Shown here piece after piece: positions 1 through 12,079 of a DNA stretch of 64,000 bases; positions within the stretch are counted from its first letter, which is position 1; the number at the start of each line of letters is the position of its first letter. This stretch comes from Pleurodeles waltl. Taxonomy: Eukaryota; Chordata; Amphibia; Caudata; Salamandridae. Below the pieces are notes generated by a model. It saw only the letters and a list, made by a program, of their open reading frames with translations. It made no database searches and had not been told where the DNA came from. The translations under genes were made by a program, and so were the position numbers. The stretch spans positions 349,626,339 to 349,690,338 of the forward strand of contig NC_090451.1 of the NCBI RefSeq assembly GCF_031143425.1. Reading direction: 5' to 3'.

Positions 1-570
1 GCTGCAAAAACATATTTGAATCAGTTTAATGTAAATCAGATTTTAAATGTGCAGTTGTAATGATGCCTCATGACACACCTTTCATATTGGCACCTTTAAC
101 ATACACTGCACCTTGCCCTTGGGGCTCCCTATGGCCTATCTTAGGGGTGCCATACATGTAGTAAAAGGGAAGGTTGGGGCCTGGCAAGTGGGTGCACTTG
201 CCAGGTCGGATTGGCAGTGCAAGACTGCACACACAGACACTGCAGTGGCAGGTCTGAGGCATGTTTACAGGGCTACTTATGTGGGTGACACAATCAGTGC
301 TGCAAGCCCACTAGTAGCATTTGATTTACAGGCCCTGGGCACTTCTAGTGCACTTTACTAGGGACTTACCAGTAAATCAGATATGCCAATCATACATAAA
401 CCAATCAACAGTGCAATTTATATAGGGAGCACTTGCACTTTAGAACTGATTAGCAGTGGTAATCTGCGCAGAGACAAAAAACCAGCAAAAATAGAGTCCA
501 GTATACCATAAACACAGGAGGTCAGAAGGCAAAAAGACAGGGGAGACATGCCAAAAAGCTACTAGGTCTA
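1..570 (-). repeat. Dispersed repeat family R1, copy 1 (end portion)
   Basis: On the minus strand this stretch reads from a terminus beginning TGTTAGA near 570 into sequence closely matching the R1 copies at 18.1-23.2 kb and 46.3-48.4 kb. The shared block includes the run around CTACTAGTGGGC, the phrase GGCATAT...TTTAC...TAAGTCCCTAGTAAAG and a segment near ACTACATGTA. The window edge cuts the copy. Its end abuts the DIRS terminus at about 571. No ORF longer than about 80 codons runs through it and I see no coding motif. Class is unknown; the other copies end in TCTAACA, so short inverted termini TGTTAGA/TCTAACA are possible. Confidence 0.7.
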
Positions 571-574
571 ACAA

Positions 575-905
575 CAAATGAGTAGAAGAACAAGTTAGCT
601 ACCTTCAGTGAAGCCTTATCTGATAGAGACTATATCTAGCTGCAGATTCCTTAGCTTTTAATTCTCCCCAGGTGTTCGACTGAATCTGGAATATTTTTTG
701 TGAGCAGTATCCCTGCGCGCCAGTAGGTAGCTTTGATGAGCTATGTGTCAGTCATCATACGTGCCAGAAGTGACATCGTAGTACCTATACAGGCACCACC
801 CAGATGTGCACGTCACTTTCTTTTCACGACTTTCCATGCCAGAAGCGCTGAGCCATTAAGAACACTGACCACTGGTGTGTGATAAAATAGGGCCCTAAAA
901 AGAGT
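575..905 (-). repeat. DIRS inverted terminal repeat, 3' side (minus orientation)
   Basis: This is the inverted counterpart of 4640-4870. Shared landmarks in the same order are TCTGATAGAGACT, AATTCTCCCC, CCCTGCG, GCCAGTAGGT and AAGTGACATC followed by GTACCTATA. The outer part (575-620, GAACAAGTTAGCTACC) resembles the sequence just inside the recombinase end at about 1915, as expected if the 3' end of the element repeats part of the terminus. Confidence 0.75.
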
Positions 906-975
906 CATCTCTGTCCCTAGAAATCTGTTCGCCAGGAGGATGGATGGGTCAGTAAAGAATCTGCAGACAGATATA

Positions 976-1879
976 GGGGGTCATTATGACCCTGGCGGTC
1001 CTGCCCCACCATGCCGGCAGTGGCGGTCAGACAGCCAACAGCGTGGCTGTGCAGGGCCCCCAAATTATGATCACTGCATGTACTGCCTGTTCCGCCGCGG
1101 AGGTGGGACTGCCTGGTGGAAGGTTGACCACCTTCGGCCCGGAGGTCCACCTAACACTGCCTGCGGTATAATGAGTATGCTTACCGCCAGGAAATCCCTG
1201 GCAGTAAGGATACTGGCGACAGGAATACTCATTCCTGTTGCCACTACACAACTCCCCAAACCCCCTCTCCATGTAGAGCCCCTCACACCCGCCTGACCCC
1301 ATTAGAAGAAGCAGCCACCTCCCCAAGCAGCGACACCCCCCTCCCAGATCCACGCATGCACACACCACACATCGACACTCACTCATTCACACACACGATA
1401 CTCCCCCATCCCTGCATACACGCACACATATTCCCCACGCATACACGCATTCACACAAGCACACAGACACTTGCACACACACACACACACACAGACAACA
1501 CCCCTAACCCCTCTCCATTCACACACACACACACCCATTCACGCACACAACACTCAACACCCCTATCTCCCCTGTCGGTTGATCACCTTACCTGGTGGTC
1601 GCAGTGGTCATCCAGGAGGGAACAGGGTCCATGGCGCTTGCTCCGCTGCCAGCGCCTCGCAAACACAACACCGCCGTGCCATCTACAATTTTGTAATACA
1701 GCAGGCGGTGTTGTGGTGATGTGGCAGTGGCGATGGAGCAAGCTCCACTAGACTGCCGACATGACTGCTGCCGTCTTCCCCGCTATATATTGGCAGAGAG
1801 CAGCCATATCATGGTGGTCTGATGACGGGTGTGACTTCGGCGGTCTACTAAAAAGACTGTCGAAGTCATAATGATGGCC
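976..1879. mobile_element. Harbinger-style MITE nested in the DIRS element
   Basis: The termini are imperfect 15-bp inverted repeats: GGGGGTCATTATGAC at 976-990 and, on the other strand, GGCCATCATTATGAC ending at 1879 (12 of 15 match). Both sides are flanked by ATA (973-975 and 1880-1882), a 3-bp target duplication. Joining the flanks restores the DIRS terminal sequence GAGACTATATCTG. Three-base TSDs fit PIF/Harbinger elements. No transposase is encoded. The interior holds a GC-rich left part with small inverted repeats and a long CA-rich tract. The TIR is clearly related to that of the 630-bp MITE at 44,599. Confidence 0.75.
1340..1560. repeat. CA-rich simple repeat inside the MITE
   Basis: Interrupted (CA)n with CACACA runs separated by CATTC and CCC motifs. 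It is low-complexity sequence. The open frames over it translate to His/Thr repeats and are not genes. Confidence 0.9.
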
Positions 1880-2014
1880 ATAGTCTCTACTAGATAAGGC
1901 GTTACCAAAAGTAAGTAGCTTGTTCATCTGATAGAGACTTCTAGTTGCGGATTCCTTACCTTTGAATAGATAAACAAGTAATACCATCCCCGGAGGTGGC
2001 TCTGAAAACTAATT

Positions 2015-3048
2015 TTAAATAAGGAAGTCCGGCAGCACCGAACGAGCAATGTGCCCATCCCCACGGACCTGACTGTCTAGGCAGTAGTGCTTTGTAAACG
2101 TGTGCAGAGATGCCCACATTGCTGCCTGCCAGATGCCCAGGACCGGAACTGCACGTGCTAATGCAGTGGACGCAGCATCAGCTCTGGTGGAATGAGCTCC
2201 TGGTGGAACCTTCTGGAGGTTGCTTCTTGGCAAGTGCATAACAGATCTTGATGTAGAATACAACCCAATGAGAGATGGTTCACCTCTGCATCGCCCAACC
2301 TTTCTTCACACCTACATACCCCACGAAGGGTTGGTCGTCCACACAGACCTTACATGTACAGTCAAGTTAGAAGACTAATGCTCTTATGGGTCCAGGTGGT
2401 GGAATCTCTCCTCTTCCTTAGAAGGAAGCGGGGGTGCATAAAAGGGTGATTAACCGACCTACATGAAAAGGTGTAACCACTTTTGGTAGAAAAGAGGCCT
2501 ATGTGTGAAACACCAGTTCATCAGGATACATAGAGAGGTAAGGTGGCTTAGATGACACAAAGAAGGCAGCTTTCAATGTGAAAAGCCTGAGAGAACAAAT
2601 GTGGAGAGGTTTGAAAAGTGCACACATCAAAAATGTTAGAGTCAAATTAAGATCCCACTGGGGCATAATGAATGGGTAAGGGGGGGAGAGATAAGTAAGT
2701 CCTTTGAGGAACCTATGTATAATAGGGGACTTGAACAAAGAGGGTTGATCAGGCAACTGCAAGAAGGCAGAAATGGCAGATAAATAGCCCTTAAGAGTGC
2801 CCAAAACATAGCCCTGCTGGGCAAGAATGAAGAGTAAAACCTCTGAACGAGGGACAGAATGGGGAATTGACAGATTTTTCTGCACACCATGCAACTAATT
2901 TCTTCCAATGGCAGGTGTATACTGTCTTGGTGGAGGGAAGACAGTTTGCCAAGATGACATTACAGACTTCAGGAGGAAGGTCAGAAGCTGTCAACTGATA
3001 CTGCTCAATCTTCATGCAAGAAGGCAGAGTTTCTGATCGGAGAATCAA
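2015..3048 (-). pseudogene. DIRS tyrosine recombinase (YR), degraded
   Basis: The minus-strand translation has the DIRS recombinase signature. An N-terminal core-binding part (about 3048-2500) includes TLKGYLSAISAFLQL, then FLKGL and the PQWDLNLTL segment. After a broken stretch (2500-2264), the catalytic C-terminus reads HSTRADAAS (histidine and arginine of the catalytic set, near 2180-2194) and WASLHTFTKHYCLD with the candidate nucleophile tyrosine (near 2074-2100). Such enzymes join circular DIRS cDNA into the genome without target duplication. The reading frame changes at least once and the region holding the first catalytic arginine is scrambled, so the copy should be inactive. The identification is strong; activity is not expected. 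Confidence 0.85.
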
Positions 3049-3370
3049 TGGCCATGCTCAGTAGCTCAGGATACCAGACTCTCCATGCCTAGTCAACAGC
3101 AACAAGAATGACTGGGCACGGTCATTCCTGATCTTCTTGAGAACTCTGGGTAGGCGTGGTATAGGTGGAAAGACATACAGGAGGGCTGAGTTCAACTCTA
3201 GACACAAAAGCGTCGCCGAGCAAGAGCCTCCTTGGAAACTCCAGCGTACAAAACTGCTGACATTACATGTTCTCAGCAGAGGTGAACAGATATAACCAAG
3301 GCACTCCCCACTGTTGAAAGAGACCTTCCGCTGCCTCCGGGTGGAGTCAAGATCCGTGATCTGCTAGGCA
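3049..3370 (-). pseudogene. DIRS RNase H / pol C-terminal remnant
   Basis: On the minus strand, just upstream of the recombinase, a frame reads YVFPPIPRLPRVLKKIR, then NDRAQSFLLLLTRHGES and LPSC. This is the usual C-terminal tail of DIRS pol, the RNase H side, which passes into the recombinase. Further upstream the match stops and gag-like sequence begins. The polymerase fingers, palm and catalytic motif are not found, so a deletion probably fused gag to the pol tail. One in-frame stop (SYX) is present. Only about 80 residues are recognisable. Confidence 0.65.
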
Positions 3371-3399
3371 TCTTTGGCTGATTTCAGCTGCTCTGGGGT

Positions 3400-4589
3400 T
3401 CAAAGAGCCCACCAGGTGTTGAACCACCAGGGATATGCGCTACTGTTCCAGCCATGCCAAGAGACACAAAGCCTCTTGACAAAGGGTCCACAATCCCATC
3501 CCATCCTGTTTGTTGCAGTAACACATGGGGGTGGTGTTTGTCCATGAACATTTGCACTAGCCTTCGCTTGATGGCTTTCTATGCCAGTCGGATTGCTTGG
3601 TTGATGTGTAGTCCCGATTAGATTAGCCTTGACTGCCACTGAGGGTACCTGAAGTTCTAGGACCTCAGGTACTGACTGTGTCACCATTGCATAGGAAGCT
3701 CTCTCCTCCGCAGCCACAGTAGGGGGAGAAAGCATACCAGTATCTGGAGAAATATCCAGTCCACTCACTGAACCCAGATCCTCATACCAGTCCATGTATT
3801 GTTGGTTCTTCACAAGGTTGGCAGTCTGGCCCAGGGGAATAGGGCTTAGGCTCCAATCTAGGATGCAAAGCTCCTGCCGCAGCTGGAGTTGAGCGACACC
3901 CATCTGACTATGAGTCAGATTCGGGGATGACAATGGGGATGGCGCTGCCAGGAGTGTCGGCATCCGGACAGGCTCCAGGACTGGATCCTTAGGGACCCTC
4001 CTGGACGGGAGCCACCAGCGGGGAACCCCAATGGAGCCCCCTCTGACCACATAAAGCTTAAAGGTGCACTGATGGGGTTAGACTGCGCTAAAATGAGGAG
4101 CACTGCTTCATAAAACTCTTTAAGCTAGGCGGGGGTCACTCCAGTTCCCCGAAAGTCAGAGAGGTGCAGAGTCGGTCTAGGCACGGGATCTGAGCAATGA
4201 GGCCTAGAATGCAGCCTCTCCCTTGTCGCATTAGCCAACAGACAAGAAAAGTCGAAGACCGATTCGTCTTCTTGTTCATCTTCTTGTGCCTTAACTTACC
4301 CGACTGTCCTGAGGACTTGGACTATGATGAAGATGACTTCGTACTCCACAACCGGTCCCTGGACCCTCCCCTCGACTGGAACTTCGACTTGCGTGGATTT
4401 GTGTGGAGTCACATGCCGGGCCACCATGAGCTTTAGGGACTGCTTCCTCAAACCCTTTGGGTGCATGGCCCAGCAATCGGAACACGACTTTGGGTGGTGG
4501 GCATGCCCCAAACACCACAGACAGACGAGGTGCAGATTCACCACTGACATCAGCCAGTAAAAGGCTCCGCATGGCTTAAAACCCGTCAC
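3400..4589 (-). pseudogene. DIRS gag-like ORF1, frameshifted
   Basis: The first part (4589-4296, minus) has a cysteine- and histidine-rich block: GFKPCGAF, VCLWCLGHAHHPKSCSDC and then an arginine-rich tail. This fits the nucleic-acid-binding block of salamander DIRS gag proteins. The second part (4050-3400) is a 216-codon open frame rich in Pro, Ser, Leu and Gln (LLAAPSPLSSPNL, DWYEDLGSV) that looks like the acidic and proline-rich gag middle region. The two parts lie in different frames, so the gene is broken. Gag would package the element RNA in the cytoplasm. No functional protein is expected. The call rests on order and composition as well as motifs. Confidence 0.6.
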
Positions 4590-4639
4590 ATCCTCAACAC
4601 ACCAGAAGAAAAAACTTCAAAAACTGACTGAGGGGTAGT

Positions 4640-4872
4640 TCTTCAACAGATCAGCGCTGGCTGCCGTGGAAAAAAGTAGCTGATGTCAGCCCACCAAGCG
4701 TCCCATATATAGGTACCATGATGTCACTTCGGCGTGGATGATGCCGATAATGGACGTGGAGCCGATCAATGCCACCTACTGGCACGCAGGGGTTCTGGTT
4801 ATGAAAATCTTCTAGATCCCGTCCCACGCCAGGGGAGAATTCAAAAGGTGAGGAGTCTCTATCAGATTGTCA
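4640..4872 (-). repeat. DIRS inverted terminal repeat, 5' side
   Basis: Its reverse complement starts TCTGATAGAGACTCC near 4870 and continues through AATTCTCCCC, CCCTGCGTGCCAGTAGGT and GAAGTGACATCATGGTACC. It is the inverted partner of 575-905. The outer boundary is uncertain by about 10 bases. Confidence 0.75.
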
Positions 4873-4880
4873 CAACTTTA

Positions 4881-4910
4881 ATATAATAAGGAAATTAGAG
4901 TCAGAGAGTG

Positions 4911-4942
<32 letters not shown>

Positions 4943-6282
4943 CACACACATATATATATACACACACATATAGATTTTTTGTATATAAATAGATATAACT
5001 GTCTACTGTGTATTAGTTGCTATAATGAAAAGGACGCTGATCATACCTTATTGTTATTATGTCGCCACGGTCTCCTTGAATATACCAGCTGCAGTTCATA
5101 GCTGGCGGGTAGTTTAAGGGCCAGGAGGGACTGTAGATGACCCCACGTCTTTCGGTGCGCTGTTCCAGTTTTCCACTGCAAGCAGCTATTAGGCAAAGAT
5201 ATACAAGATAGACCCTTTGTTAACATCCATTTTGCAGAATAGAATTCTCAAATTGACATCAGATCTATGAACTGATTTAAGATAGAAAGTCAAAGGGTGT
5301 GTTGGTTTCACAGGCAAAATCACCAGGCATCTCCACTGCAAAGAGTGGGGTGAAATGGACCATATGACAAAAATTAATTCACCGGCAGGCTTTAATATGG
5401 TTAACACTGCATATATTTTGTTACTAAATGAAAAAGTATACCAAATATAATGTTGCAGACGTAGACTCAGCCATCTCTAGTGTCACCTTGAAAATTGCCT
5501 TAGTTAGTAGGTAACAGAAAAACAGGATTTTGAACTTGGGTGGTCAGTGTAATAGTATCTGTTATGTCATCCTTGGTCAATGGTACTTCCTTTATAAATG
5601 ACTACCTCATCAATTCTACCCACTATGACAAGTCCGGGAGCCAGTCATCAAAGGCCAGAAAAGATGAGCACATTCTTATGGTAATAGTCAGATCAGCTCA
5701 TACATTTGGCCATTTTACGCTATTATTTTCTGCTTATCAGGGCATTTTCATTGTATAATGAAGTGATGCCAAACATGGAGCCTGGATGGTGCTGGTGTGA
5801 GGAAGGTACTTCCACTACACTCAAATGATTTTGGGGAATAGTCTTGTAAAATGTGCTATCAGCTCTGGTGTCAGAATTCGCACAGTAAGTCATGGTGAAG
5901 GTTTAAACTAAAGGCCAACTGGCAACTTTAAAAGTGCCAACATTACATACTTGCCTGATGAAAGCAGCAGTAGTTGCCTTGAATTTGGTAAAGTGAGCCT
6001 TGGGATCATAAACATCTGGTGTAGTTGCCAAACAAAGTTAAAGAATGCTCAAATATGTGCTAATACAGATGGAACTTTGTTGTTGTTTGGACTCTTGCTC
6101 TGGGCAAGACTGCTGGTTAAAGGATGACAGTACTTTTGCGACTACGCCTTTCCTACAACAAGTCGTAACTGTTGTCCCAACCTTACCAGCTCACTAGCAG
6201 CACCTCACCAGAAACACAATAGTAAAAAGGTGATTTGTGGCAGCCTTTTCGCATGGACTCGAGAATAAGACATCTCAGGAAG
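4881..6282. other. Noncoding stretch with a TG/TA/CA microsatellite
   Basis: A compound microsatellite lies at about 4905-4972: TG repeats, then TATA, then CACACA and TATA again. The rest is AT-rich. The longest open frames are under 75 codons and show no family motif. I see nothing else I can name. Confidence 0.5.
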
Positions 6283-7167
6283 TGTTGTGGTTAAACGGAG
6301 ATAACCCCTTTCTCACAGATATATCATGTCTCATACAAACACAGGCAATGACAAAGATGCAATAAAGTTTCAATAGTTTTTATTTAACATAATTGCAATT
6401 TACGAGAAGTTGCATGGGCTGCAATGATTAGGATAATGAATAATGCAAGAAACAGAATTGTGAAGACTAGAGTCATTATTACAAAGACCCCCACCATCTT
6501 GCAATGCATAGAAGAGACATACGAGATGTAACATGCCCTAATACTCTAATGTGAGAGGCCTAACTTCATACCTAAAGGAGAGCTGGGCTTGTTAAACCTA
6601 ATCTGCCAATGCCATGTCCCTGAGAGGAGCCCCCTACCCTTGTTACCTTGGAATGAGGTCTCTTTCTCAGACTCAACAGGGACACGAAGACTGGGTCAGC
6701 GTCAAGACAACAGCAGCATCGATATCAGCGATGGTGGCGATGCTCTCTGGTCGGAATCCTTCTGATTTGATTATCTGTCTAAAGTGTGATATATTTATAC
6801 AGATCTACAAGGACCCCTGACGTAGGTGTGTTCCCAAACAATAGATAACAGTCATGCTTGGGACGGCAATTAATATAAACAATCCCTCAAAAGTATAGAG
6901 AGGGAAAATCCCTAAGTGTGAACACCTACTGTTTGTCTTTGTTGCTTGATCCTGACGCCTTAGCGCGGTGACACTGATAATGTAACTCATAACAAGTGGC
7001 CTAACTATAAACAAGGCAGCCATCTTAGAAGAATTAAATAATTAAATGGGCTAAGACAGAGCAAGCTAAGTGGGTTAAAAATCACTAGGTAACGGGGGCA
7101 CGAGTCTGCAAGCCGGAGGCTAAGCTAACTCCTGTTATCCCATTAAAACGAACTAGGATTCACTACA
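6283..7167 (-). repeat. Probable solo LTR
   Basis: The block begins TGTTGTGG and ends CACTACA on the plus strand, so both strands have TG...CA ends. Read on the minus strand it has a promoter-like TATAAATATAT at 6799-6789 and, about 410 bases downstream, an AATAAA (AAATAAAA, 6384-6378), followed by a TTGCATCTTTGTCATTGCC-like stretch. That is U3-R-U5 order. No flanking gag or pol was found on either side, which suggests a solo LTR. I do not see a clear 4-6 bp target duplication, so the exact ends are uncertain. Ty3/gypsy and endogenous retrovirus origins cannot be told apart here. Confidence 0.4.
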
Positions 7168-8260
7168 ACTTATTTCGACTAGCTAGGACGTATGCCAATG
7201 ACACTATGGCCAAAGGACACACACCTGTTTGGCCCCATGCCCATCATTCTCACCTGCCATAGAGAACTGTGCAGCATGGGGGGAAAACAATGGACGAAAT
7301 ACAGATTTATGAAAATAGAAGAATATAGAAACACTTGCGATAAATTATGGTTATTAGCAATTGTTACTTCGTACTGAAGGAACATGTGACAGTGTCAGCA
7401 GAAAGGTATGAATCATGAATCTCTTTTTTGCAGACCTAATAGAAAATGCTGGCACCACTAAATGTGGCTCATCTTATTTCTTGATATGGGAAACACAAAA
7501 AGACAAGAGCAACCAAAACCTTAATTAAGACCTTGCAGATGTATTTCACTGAAGCAAAATATTTCTGAAAATAAATCTCCCCGCCGGAATGAGTATTTAT
7601 GCACAAGCACTATCAAGAAATACAGGCAAGAAACCAAGTCTGCTCAGAGATTTTAATGGAGCTATTTCCATCACTGAGAGACCCAAAATGTAGACTATGA
7701 CTAATGGTTCTTGAAGGCTTTATCAGGAGGACATAAATGTATACTCAATCATCCATGAAAATAAACACTTCCAATCTTCAACGATGAACAGCTCATGCAA
7801 TCACATACTTTAAAAGGTGTTGTGTGATAGGCCGAAATCAAAATGTGGGATATGTACTTGGTGACGTGAGATTAACATCACAAACTTCAGGTACTTCCTG
7901 AGCATGCATAAGCCATAATGTAGGATGGAAGAACGCAATGAGTCTTCATCTCAATGTCTGACAAAAATGGGTAATTAATAACTTTTTAAGTATCCCTCAT
8001 TTCGTTAATGTGATTAGGTACATGTGGATCGGTATGGGCATACCCAATCATTCATACTCTGAGGAAACACTAATTTGGTCCCAGATGCTAGCATACAATT
8101 CACATTTTATTGAAAAAGAGCTAAAATTATCAGTTTTAACCAATAAAAGGCAGAAGCAGGGTTTATGTGTAAACCATGTGAGGGTAACGATTCTAGTGCT
8201 CCCAGGAAAGTAACTTGCATAGCAGGCGTAATGCTGGTTCACAGAATGTATGCATGTTAT
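7168..8260. other. Noncoding, nothing recognised
   Basis: AT-rich sequence with short open frames only. No RNA gene, transposon terminus or coding motif was recognised. Confidence 0.4.
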
Positions 8261-8264
8261 TTAG

Positions 8265-8405
8265 GTCCTTATTTAGAGACTGGCAGATGGGATAATCTAT
8301 CAGAATGTGACAGATTTACAGTCTGCCGTATTACATATGCCACATTATATAATGCACTTGTAATATGGTGGACAAGACATCTCCATATTTTAAGTATCTT
8401 GCCTG
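8265..8405. mobile_element. Small foldback MITE remnant
   Basis: The arms CCGTATTACA (8326-8335) and TGTAATATGG (8359-8368) pair at nine of ten positions around a short AT-rich loop. The flanks TTAGAGACTGGCAGATGGG and GTGGACAAGACATCTCC look like decayed outer arms. No target duplication can be fixed, so the ends are approximate. Confidence 0.3.
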
Positions 8406-8420
8406 TCCAATTCTAAATAA

Positions 8421-11400
8421 GTAAGTTCTTCTCTAAAGCCTTTATGGAGTACTGGATTGTACACCAAACAAGTGTTACACTTCAAGGTTTTCCTGTACAT
8501 TTTTTGTAGGTTTGTACAGCAATGATCTGTGCGAGTGCTACTGTGCAGAAGATTCTGGAGCCAGAAAGACTGCGCTCCTGGGATGTCATCAATTGAATGA
8601 GAATGAGACGTGAGAAGAGAGTGAGATGAAGCATATCAGAAAGTTGGGAGTAAGAATTCGAGAAAACAGGATCTCAGGACAGAGGAGGTCTGAAGTAAAG
8701 CAGAATGATTGGAAAGCAGGAGCGAAATGATATACCAGGTAAAATCTGTGAAACCTTCACACTGACAGAACCTGAAGTAACATTGTTTCTGATCTACCTA
8801 GGCTATCCTCAGAGAACTAGTCTGGTGAAAGCCCAGATATGTTTTAGTGATTTAATTTCCATTCCTCAGTGGTAGGAGCTGCTGACCCCAAGATAACTTG
8901 TATTTAGAATGATTCACAAGGATTGACAGCAGGGTGCCGCACTGAGAGAGGAGTTATCACTTGGATTACCAGGTTGAAAGATGTAAATGTAGAAGTGACA
9001 GAGAATGATGTAGAACAGTCTGAACAAAGGTAAACAGAACATACATTAAACCCATGAGGTAGCACATTCACTCATAGCAATGATAGAGCACTTTCAAATA
9101 TTGAAAATTAATGCAATACTGTGTAAAATTAACATGTACGCCTTAGACAAAAAATGATGCTTTTAAATTCAGGGACATGAAGAAGGCTCCCACGTTTGCA
9201 CTTATTAGCCCTGAATAGCTGAAGTAGCATTTTCTGTAAAACTGACCTAGGTTAAGAATGTAAAATGTTTAATTTCTGACCAGCTGAAATGCTTGTGAAA
9301 GCAATGACAATGTAAAAGAAAATAGTTTTGACCTTCCCATAGGCATATTTTTCATATAATACCATAAATGTATTAAAATGTTTTAGTTTAACTCTGGGAC
9401 ATGTTTCTAATCATACAGAAACCTAATAGAGTCAACAAATGGCTTGTGTTTTAGTGAAATTATGTAGAAGCTTAAACACGAAACTGTTGTTTTCTTATGG
9501 AAAGTAAATGACAAGAACCCTTGTGGATTTATACAAAGTAGTTGATAAAAATGATTAACTTGAACATTGATGTCTATGGACTATTGTTTTCCTGGTGAGG
9601 AGATGAAGAAGTGCTCCTGTTTCCATGAAGACATTGAAAGCTGATTGGCTAACTGGAGAAAGAAAAAGAAACATGTTGCAAAGGCTCAGGTTATGGTGTT
9701 TCTATTAATGTGTTCATTGAGCAGGTTGTCTCATCCCTTTCCTTACTGCCATTTGCCTGAATCTATGTAGCTCTTGAACCACTCTATATAGAAAGTTCTG
9801 CTTTCATTGATAACTGAAATTGGATTCTAAAGCTTTTTGCTTTGATCTATTTGGAGCTCTTTAGGGGTTCAGACTGACACTTTTTCCTCATTCTCCCCAA
9901 AACCATTGCTAATCTAAGAACAGGGATTCTTTCCTTTATGGAACATGCTTAAAGCACTTATTCTGATATATTGATTGTTTATTTGATATACTGATTGATA
10001 TTCATGACTTCATACGCTGATTTCAATAAACATGCGCTATTAAAAATACTGATAAACAAAGCTTTTAAACTCACACCAACTCTCATTATTGACTGAAAAG
10101 AATATTTGAAATCGTGATGATTATTTTAGGTACAGCTCATGGTTAATCTCATCTTATGTCAAGGGTCCACTGGCCTAAGGCGCTGGGATCTCTACCTGAG
10201 TTTGTAAGCTCTGCCTTGTAAACCAATATTTAACTGAGATCCCTGCTCCAGTAGTAACATCACAGAACTAGAGAGAAAATAAGTGTTTTAAAAAAAAATC
10301 AGTTTACAAGTTGTAGCCTTGAAAGTCACTCTCAAACAGAGAAAATTATTGTTGCATAACAATTTTAATGACTGAGTGATACCATACACAAGACCAGTTT
10401 TAATGAATGAGTGATACCATTGACAAGATTCACTCACGATGGAAGCCAATCACATGTAAATATAGTTTCAGCCCAGCACGGTTCTGTGGCTTGTTGATTT
10501 TCAGTTGCCTTGTAGAAGATTGAATAAACAAGAGACTATTATACCCAAGCAAATTGTGAGGGTAACGATTTATTTTAAGAGCAGTGTATATCTTCTATTC
10601 AAGTTATAAGTTTTCCCATTTGGCTATTAGAGAATTAAATGAGCAACAAGTACAAGAGTTACAGGGTAAGCAAAGCAGTGGAACTAACTTTAAAAAATAT
10701 AGTGGCAGTAGTTTCATAGCCCCAACAAATATATCACCATGCCCCACCACAGGCAGCCAATCTCCCTCGCTTGATTGACCACCATATTCAATCAAAGTGC
10801 TGAGATGAGAATTGAGGAGTATATGCCCTCTGCAGCCACAGGTGATTTACTAACGCCCTTGTCTCCGACAGCAAAGTGTGCAAAGAACATAGTTCAGAAT
10901 TCTGGGCAAAAGCCTGTCCCAATAAATTTTAGGTGAATACATTTCTGTTGAGTTTTAATGTTTTAAATTCCACATGAGAGTTATTCTTCTCAACATAACT
11001 AGCAGCGCAATGTGCACAAATACAATCATTTTGCTGCAATTTTTCACCAAGTACCTTGAACACTTAAGGGCTAATAACATGTACTAATGCAATTTTTACA
11101 GGGAAAAAAATAACAATTTTAAGATTTCAGGAAGTGAGAAAACGTGGTGTTACTGTGCAATACCCCCATCCTGAGATGTACAACACAGAAGGATACATTA
11201 ATATCACACCTTGTAAATACTCTCTGCTCATTATTGGTATTTACCATGTGTAAGAGTACAACACCAAGTGATGCTGCAGAAGTACATTTGGTGAATATGG
11301 TTTGTAATGGAGGGGTTGGACACCATGCTTGCACAAGTGAGCCTCTCTACAGTTTCTCAAAGGGAAGATATGCTATCCAGTGGTTCAAAGTGGATTTGAA

Positions 11401-12079
11401 GAGAAAGCATTTTGCAACTAGACGGGTGGAATATGACTGGCGCAGACGGTATTTTCAGGAGACATGATGAATGTATAATCCAACCTAAGATCAACATATT
11501 TTGCCTTTATACTTTCAAAAAAGGCATTTGTTCCCACTCATCTTTCCTCTTCTAAAAATCAGACTTGTGAGCTTTTCTCAACTGTAATAATCCTGCTTGT
11601 GGCTTACACATTTTCTTTGTCTCACATTATACCCTCACAACTACTACGTATTCTCTTGGCTTCTTTCTTTCTGAAGAAGGCCTTCAATATTTAGGAAGAG
11701 GTTAAATAACTTTTGGTAACTTTGCTTTTCTGGTTTAGCTTCCAAAGAAAGTCTTCAGAGATGACCTCTGCCAAGGTTAGTTGGGCCCCCTTCTTAGCCT
11801 TAAATGCATATCCCTGATGATCCCTAACTCGTGGCCACAGTACAAGACTTGGTACATGTCATCAACTCTTCTCTATGTCATTCCATCAACATCTCTCATG
11901 CCGATATTTCAACGTTTGGGCATAACACAATGTAACAATGCCATTACTGCATCTATGGGTGGAGCTGATGTACAGCTTTCAGTTAGGTGTGTGAAATTCC
12001 TCAGGCACGTTCTTAAGTTACTGAACTCGAACCCCATGGGCAGTTAAAAGTGGCAGTCTGTCTGCTTCACCTTGATGTA
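8421..12079. other. Noncoding, nothing recognised
   Basis: About 3.7 kb of AT-rich anonymous sequence. The longest open frame is 107 codons (11,144-11,467, plus) and has no recognisable motif and ordinary composition. Two nearly identical short phrases (TTTTAATGA...GAGTGATACCAT near 10,361 and 10,398) are a small local duplication. Confidence 0.4.

Larger units (their letters stand above)
571..4880 (-). mobile_element. DIRS-type tyrosine-recombinase retrotransposon, internally deleted
   Basis: The element is flanked by inverted copies of one terminal sequence. Near 610-780 it reads TCTGATAGAGACT, AATTCTCCCC, GCCAGTAGGT and AAGTGACATC; the reverse complement of 4870-4690 gives the same order. 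Inverted terminal repeats are typical of DIRS elements, unlike direct LTRs. The minus strand carries gag-like sequence (4589-3400), then a short C-terminal RNase H remnant (about 3370-3050), then a tyrosine recombinase (3048-2015). The reverse transcriptase that should lie between gag and RNase H is essentially missing, so this is a non-autonomous deletion derivative. Stops and frameshifts show decay. A 904-bp MITE (976-1879) interrupts the 3' terminal region. Confidence 0.85.

Noticed and set aside
1356..1751. 131-codon His/Thr-rich frame
   Set aside because: Produced by the CA-rich simple repeat inside a MITE.
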